A program made the translations under genes and the position numbers. A stretch of 9,670 nt of DNA from Alistipes sp. (GTDB lineage: Bacteria; Bacteroidota; Bacteroidia; Bacteroidales; Rikenellaceae). The stretch spans positions 1 through 9,670 of the forward strand of contig JAGCLX010000129.1 in the NCBI GenBank assembly GCA_017646785.1, read 5' to 3'. The notes under the pieces are model-generated. The model was not told the origin of the DNA and did not search any database. It was given only the letters and a program-made list of their open reading frames with translations. Of this stretch, positions 7,390 to 9,670 are shown one piece after another (position 1 is the first letter of the stretch; each line of letters begins with the position of its first letter).

Positions 7390-7885
7390 CGTCGTAGCCA
7401 TCGTCGCCATCGAACTCGTTGTAGTCGCCCATCATCTCTTCGAAGATCGAGCCACACTCCTCGTTAGCCTCGGGGTCGTACTGGTCGGGGGCTGGGGCAT
7501 GCTCAAATGCCACACGTGGGTACTTCATGCCATCCTGTGGACGCTGCATATCGAGCAACTCGAGGTAGAACGAGCGGCTGTTCATCATGTCGAAGGTGTA
7601 TATGATGCGGTCGTGGAAGGCGCTTGTCACCTCCATTAACGCCACCTTATCCATGCAGCGAGGAGCGCCTGGGATGTCGTCACCGAGGTCGATCTCAGAA
7701 TACTCCTCCATGGGTCGCCACTCGGCATCCGCCTTGAAGATTGAGACCATGCAGTCATCATAGCCCAACGCCTTAAGAAGGAATTGGCTGAACTCGGTGA
7801 GGGTCATATCGGGATAGACCTCGAAGTCGCGCACGAAATTATCACTTTCGTCGCTGAGCATGCGGTATTTGAAAACTATATTCAT
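7379..7885 (-). CDS. pRiA4b ORF-3-like (IS1096 TnpR-passenger-like) domain protein
   Basis: A 168-residue protein starting MNIVFKYRMLSDESDNFVRDFEVYPDMTL, typical of the plasmid pRiA4b ORF-3-like family (PF07929), whose biochemical role is unknown. Conserved-looking parts are the N-terminal beta strands, LTEFSQFLLKALGYDDCMVSIF, and IPGAPRCMDKVALMEVTSAFHDRIIYTFD. The C-terminus is a strongly acidic tail (YNEFDGDDGYDDEF). The frame is open further upstream to 7987, but that extension is low in similarity and covers the promoter, so the ATG at 7885 is chosen. Despite the IS1096 name, nothing here indicates a mobile element: there are no terminal repeats or transposase. It overlaps miaA by 11 bases and is probably its operon partner. 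The family assignment is from memory of the motif pattern. Confidence 0.78.
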   Translation of the reverse strand: MNIVFKYRMLSDESDNFVRDFEVYPDMTLTEFSQFLLKALGYDDCMVSIFKADAEWRPMEEYSEIDLGDDIPGAPRCMDKVALMEVTSAFHDRIIYTFDMMNSRSFYLELLDMQRPQDGMKYPRVAFEHAPAPDQYDPEANEECGSIFEEMMGDYNEFDGDDGYDDEF

Positions 7886-7910
7886 CGTCGTAGTGTTTTT
7901 ATAGTTGACA

Positions 7911-7918
7911 CAAATGTA
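7911..7918 (-). promoter_or_regulatory. Candidate -7 box for the pRiA4b-like gene and miaA
   Basis: On the minus strand TACATTTG fits TAnnTTTG and would leave a leader of about 20 bases before the ATG at 7885. No clear -33 TTG lies 19-21 bases upstream. Overlapping that area is a 6+6 inverted repeat, AATTTG-T-CAAATT (7924-7936), which could be an operator or chance in A/T-rich DNA. Confidence 0.45.
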
Positions 7919-8010
7919 GTAATAATTTGTCAAATTGCCACTATTTATGCAAAATATATCAACAATAGGTATGTTTGCGTTGGGCATTGTGAAAATTGTC
8001 CATGAACTCG

Positions 8011-8046
8011 CTTTTGTCCCTTAAGCCTCTTTTGTCACTTATGTCC
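8011..8046. repeat. Degenerate tandem repeat, four 9-base units
   Basis: Four consecutive 9-mers read CTTTTGTCC, CTTAAGCCT, CTTTTGTCA and CTTATGTCC, an approximate consensus CTTWTGTCC. Units 1 and 3 differ at one base, and units 1 and 4 differ at one base. It lies about 55 bases upstream of the rho -33 box. Confidence 0.7.
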
Positions 8047-8094
8047 ACAAAATTATTCTACCTGTACCCCGACGAAGCAAAAAAAACTAAATAC

Positions 8095-8108
8095 GCATAT
8101 TGCATATT
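8095..8108. repeat. Tandem 7-base direct repeat over the rho -33 box
   Basis: GCATATT occurs twice head to tail (8095-8101 and 8102-8108). The junction creates the TTG used as the -33 element. It may be a protein-binding site or coincidence. Confidence 0.5.
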
Positions 8109-8129
8109 CAAATAAAAGCACTATATTTG
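8100..8129 (+). promoter_or_regulatory. rho promoter (Bacteroidetes -33/-7)
   Basis: TTG (8100-8102), exactly 19 bases, then TATATTTG (8122-8129) matches the Bacteroidetes primary-sigma consensus TTG-N19-TAnnTTTG. Transcription should begin near 8133, leaving a leader of about 75 bases before the rho ATG. Confidence 0.8.
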
Positions 8130-8132
8130 CAT

Positions 8133-8206
8133 CGCTCATATCGAGTACGTACTCATCCCCCCACGAGATTCATCGCCGGGGTTCGGATAATAATCAAACA
8201 AGATAT
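8133..8206 (+). promoter_or_regulatory. rho 5' leader, C-rich with a palindrome
   Basis: The predicted leader begins with a 12-base perfect palindrome GAGTACGTACTC (8143-8154), followed by a run of six C (8157-8162) and a GGGG block (8178-8181) that could pair with it. The first part is C-rich and G-poor, as Rho loading sites are. Autoregulation by Rho is known in E. coli; here it is only an inference. The last 20 bases before the ATG are A-rich and lack a Shine-Dalgarno. Confidence 0.4.
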
Positions 8207-9670
8207 ATGCAAGATTTAACAGCATTGGAGGGTAAAACCATTATCGAGTTGCGCGAGATAGCAAAGGTCTTGGGCATAACACCCTCAAACATGAAAAAGG
8301 GCGAGCTTATAAGTAAAATTGTGGAGGCTGCAACACCAGTCAGCACACCCGCAACTGAGCCCGCTGCTGAGGCACCAAAGCGTGGTCGCCGTCCTAGAAT
8401 GAATAGCATAAAGGTGGGCGCATCGCCTCAGCCTCGCACAGATACAAAGGAGCAAGTAGCTACACCCGAGGTAGAGGTAGCTATGGAGCCACAGCCCGCA
8501 GCTGAACCAACCGTCGAGGCTGCGCCTGAGGAGAAAGAGCCCGCGTCAGCACCCACACACAAGCGTCGCGGACGCAAGCCCAAGTGGATGCACAAGCAGG
8601 AGGAGGCTGCCGCACAGCCCACAACAGAGGCGGAGGCGACAACCGACACGACAGTCACAGAGCCATCAAACGACGAGATTGAACTACTCCCCATTGAGCA
8701 CATATCGCTTCAGGATGTCATAGCCGAGGATAGCGACGACATCATCGACGGCGATGAGTTGTTTGGTGACGAGGAGGAGAGCCCACGCAGCCAGGAGGAT
8801 ATAACCAAGGATGACTTCACCGCCATCATCGAAGGTGAGGGTGTACTGGAGATTATGCCCGACGGCTTTGGCTTCCTGCGCTCAGCAGACTACAACTACT
8901 TGAACTCCCCCGACGACATCTACGTATCGCCATCACAGATTAAGCTCTTTGGCCTCAAGGCTGGCGACACCGTATACGGCACAATACGTCCACCCAAGGA
9001 GGGTGAGAAGTACTTCCCGCTCGTGCATGTGGAGCTCATCAACGGCCTCAAGCCCGACATCGTGCGCGACCGTCAGCAGTTTGAGTACCTCACTCCCCTA
9101 TTCCCATCGGAGAAGTTCAACCTCACGGGCAATGGACACAACTCAAAGTCTAACCGCATTATAGACCTCTTCTCGCCCATAGGTAAGGGTCAGCGTGCGC
9201 TCATCGTGGCACAGCCAAAGACTGGTAAGACCATGCTTTTGCAGTCTATAGCCAACGCCATAGCCGACAACCACCCCGAGGTATACATGATAGTGTTGCT
9301 CATCGACGAGCGCCCCGAGGAGGTTACCGAGATGGCACGCAATGTAAAGGCAGAGGTTGTAGCTTCAACATTCGACGAGCAGGCATCGCGCCATGTTAAG
9401 GTTGCCGAGATGGTGTTAGAGAAGGCAAAGCGTATGGTTGAGAGTGGCCACGACGTGGTAATTTTCCTCGACTCTATCACCCGTCTCGCTCGCGCCTACA
9501 ACTCCGTGCAGCCCGCATCGGGTAAGGTACTATCTGGTGGTGTCGACGCCAACGCCCTACACAAGCCCAAGCGCTTCTTTGGTGCTGCGCGTAACACCGA
9601 GGAGAAGGGCTCGCTAACCATCATTGCCACAGCCCTCATCGACACAGGCTCTAAGATGGATGAGGTCATC
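8207..9670 (+). CDS. rho: Transcription termination factor Rho (3' end outside window)
   Basis: The frame is open from the ATG at 8207 to the window end, giving 488 residues. Order: a Rho-N helical domain (about 1-42), a long low-complexity insert rich in Ala, Pro, Glu and Thr (about 42-200) with two basic AT-hook-like patches (KRGRRPR 58-64, KRRGRKPK 119-126) and a later acidic stretch, the cold-shock RNA-binding domain (about 201-280, RNP1-like GFGFLR 220-225), and the hexameric RecA-type ATPase. Walker A is AQPKTGKT (335-342), [13 protein letters not shown] is at 364-376, Walker B is VVIFLD (417-422), followed by [10 protein letters not shown], the Q-loop region [26 protein letters not shown], and GSKMDEVI at the cut. 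Rho binds C-rich nascent RNA, translocates with ATP and ends transcription. The insert is a phylum-typical addition absent from E. coli Rho. Only the last part of the ATPase domain is missing. Confidence 0.97.
   Translation, partial: MQDLTALEGKTIIELREIAKVLGITPSNMKKGELISKIVEAATPVSTPATEPAAEAPKRGRRPRMNSIKVGASPQPRTDTKEQVATPEVEVAMEPQPAAEPTVEAAPEEKEPASAPTHKRRGRKPKWMHKQEEAAAQPTTEAEATTDTTVTEPSNDEIELLPIEHISLQDVIAEDSDDIIDGDELFGDEEESPRSQEDITKDDFTAIIEGEGVLEIMPDGFGFLRSADYNYLNSPDDIYVSPSQIKLFGLKAGDTVYGTIRPPKEGEKYFPLVHVELINGLKPDIVRDRQQFEYLTPLFPSEKFNLTGNGHNSKSNRIIDLFSPIGKGQRALIVAQPKTGKTMLLQSIANAIADNHPEVYMIVLLIDERPEEVTEMARNVKAEVVASTFDEQASRHVKVAEMVLEKAKRMVESGHDVVIFLDSITRLARAYNSVQPASGKVLSGGVDANALHKPKRFFGAARNTEEKGSLTIIATALIDTGSKMDEVI

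Larger units (their letters stand above)
7886..8206. other. 321-base divergent intergenic region
   Basis: This A/T-rich region separates the leftward pRiA4b/miaA pair from rightward rho. It holds a candidate leftward -7 box (7911-7918), a small inverted repeat (7924-7936), a degenerate 9-mer tandem repeat (8011-8046), a good rho promoter (8100-8129) and a rho leader of about 75 bases. I see no convincing small gene or tRNA in it. Confidence 0.75.

Noticed and set aside
7379..7885. Mobile element suggested by the IS1096-passenger family name
   Set aside because: No transposase, inverted ends or target duplication are present; these proteins are commonly chromosomal in Bacteroidales.
7970..7978. 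Rightward TATGTTTGC as an additional promoter for a small RNA or for rho
   Set aside because: The -7-like box has no TTG 19-21 bases upstream and no recognisable product; the promoter at 8100-8129 explains rho better.
7886..7987. N-terminal extension of the pRiA4b-like gene to an ATG at 7987
   Set aside because: The extension covers the candidate promoter and its sequence does not resemble the family; the family N-terminus starts at MNIVFKYRML.
8428..9480. Minus-strand open frames opposite rho (about 8428-8703 and 9190-9480)
   Set aside because: They lie wholly antisense to rho, have Ser/Val/Ala-rich composition from mirrored codons, and show no recognisable motif.
1..9670. A new defence, toxin-antitoxin or biosynthetic system
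   Set aside because: Every substantial open frame is accounted for by housekeeping or known-domain genes; no cluster of unknown genes is present.

Overview
The window reads as an ordinary piece of Bacteroidales-type chromosome of roughly balanced GC. Four observations support this. There are no Shine-Dalgarno sequences ahead of the starts. Promoters match the Bacteroidetes TTG-N19-TAnnTTTG pattern. DUF4301 and pRiA4b ORF-3-like proteins are present, and Rho carries the long disordered insert typical of this phylum. I cannot fix the genus. I see no insertion sequence, phage, CRISPR, tRNA or rRNA signal.

Layout: (1) bases 1-632, + strand, the C-terminal part of an atypical ROK-family sugar kinase. 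(2) 4884-647, - strand, a tight four-gene block murB - tilS - holA - degenerate class IV aminotransferase-like gene, with gaps of 2, 16 and 17 bases, very likely one operon; its last gene converges on the ROK gene with 14 bases between stops. (3) 4885-4966, a short divergent promoter region containing a perfect inverted repeat formed by two outward-facing TAACTTTG boxes. (4) 4967-6409, + strand, a DUF4301 protein that resembles UDP-sugar pyrophosphorylases. (5) 6432-6465, a strong bidirectional terminator hairpin. (6) 7885-6481, - strand, a pRiA4b ORF-3-like gene overlapping miaA. (7) 7886-8206, a 321-base divergent intergenic region with a degenerate 9-mer tandem repeat and a good rho promoter and leader. 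(8) 8207 to the window end, + strand, rho, cut before its C-terminus.

The genes are mainly housekeeping: cell-wall precursor synthesis (murB), tRNA modification (tilS, miaA), replication clamp loading (holA) and transcription termination (rho). No obviously new multi-gene system is visible. The points most worth a second look are the aminotransferase-fold protein with glutamine at the PLP-lysine position, DUF4301 as a probable nucleotidyltransferase-fold enzyme, the mirrored promoter that may give a leaderless murB mRNA, the 9-mer repeat upstream of rho, and the disordered basic/acidic insert in Rho.
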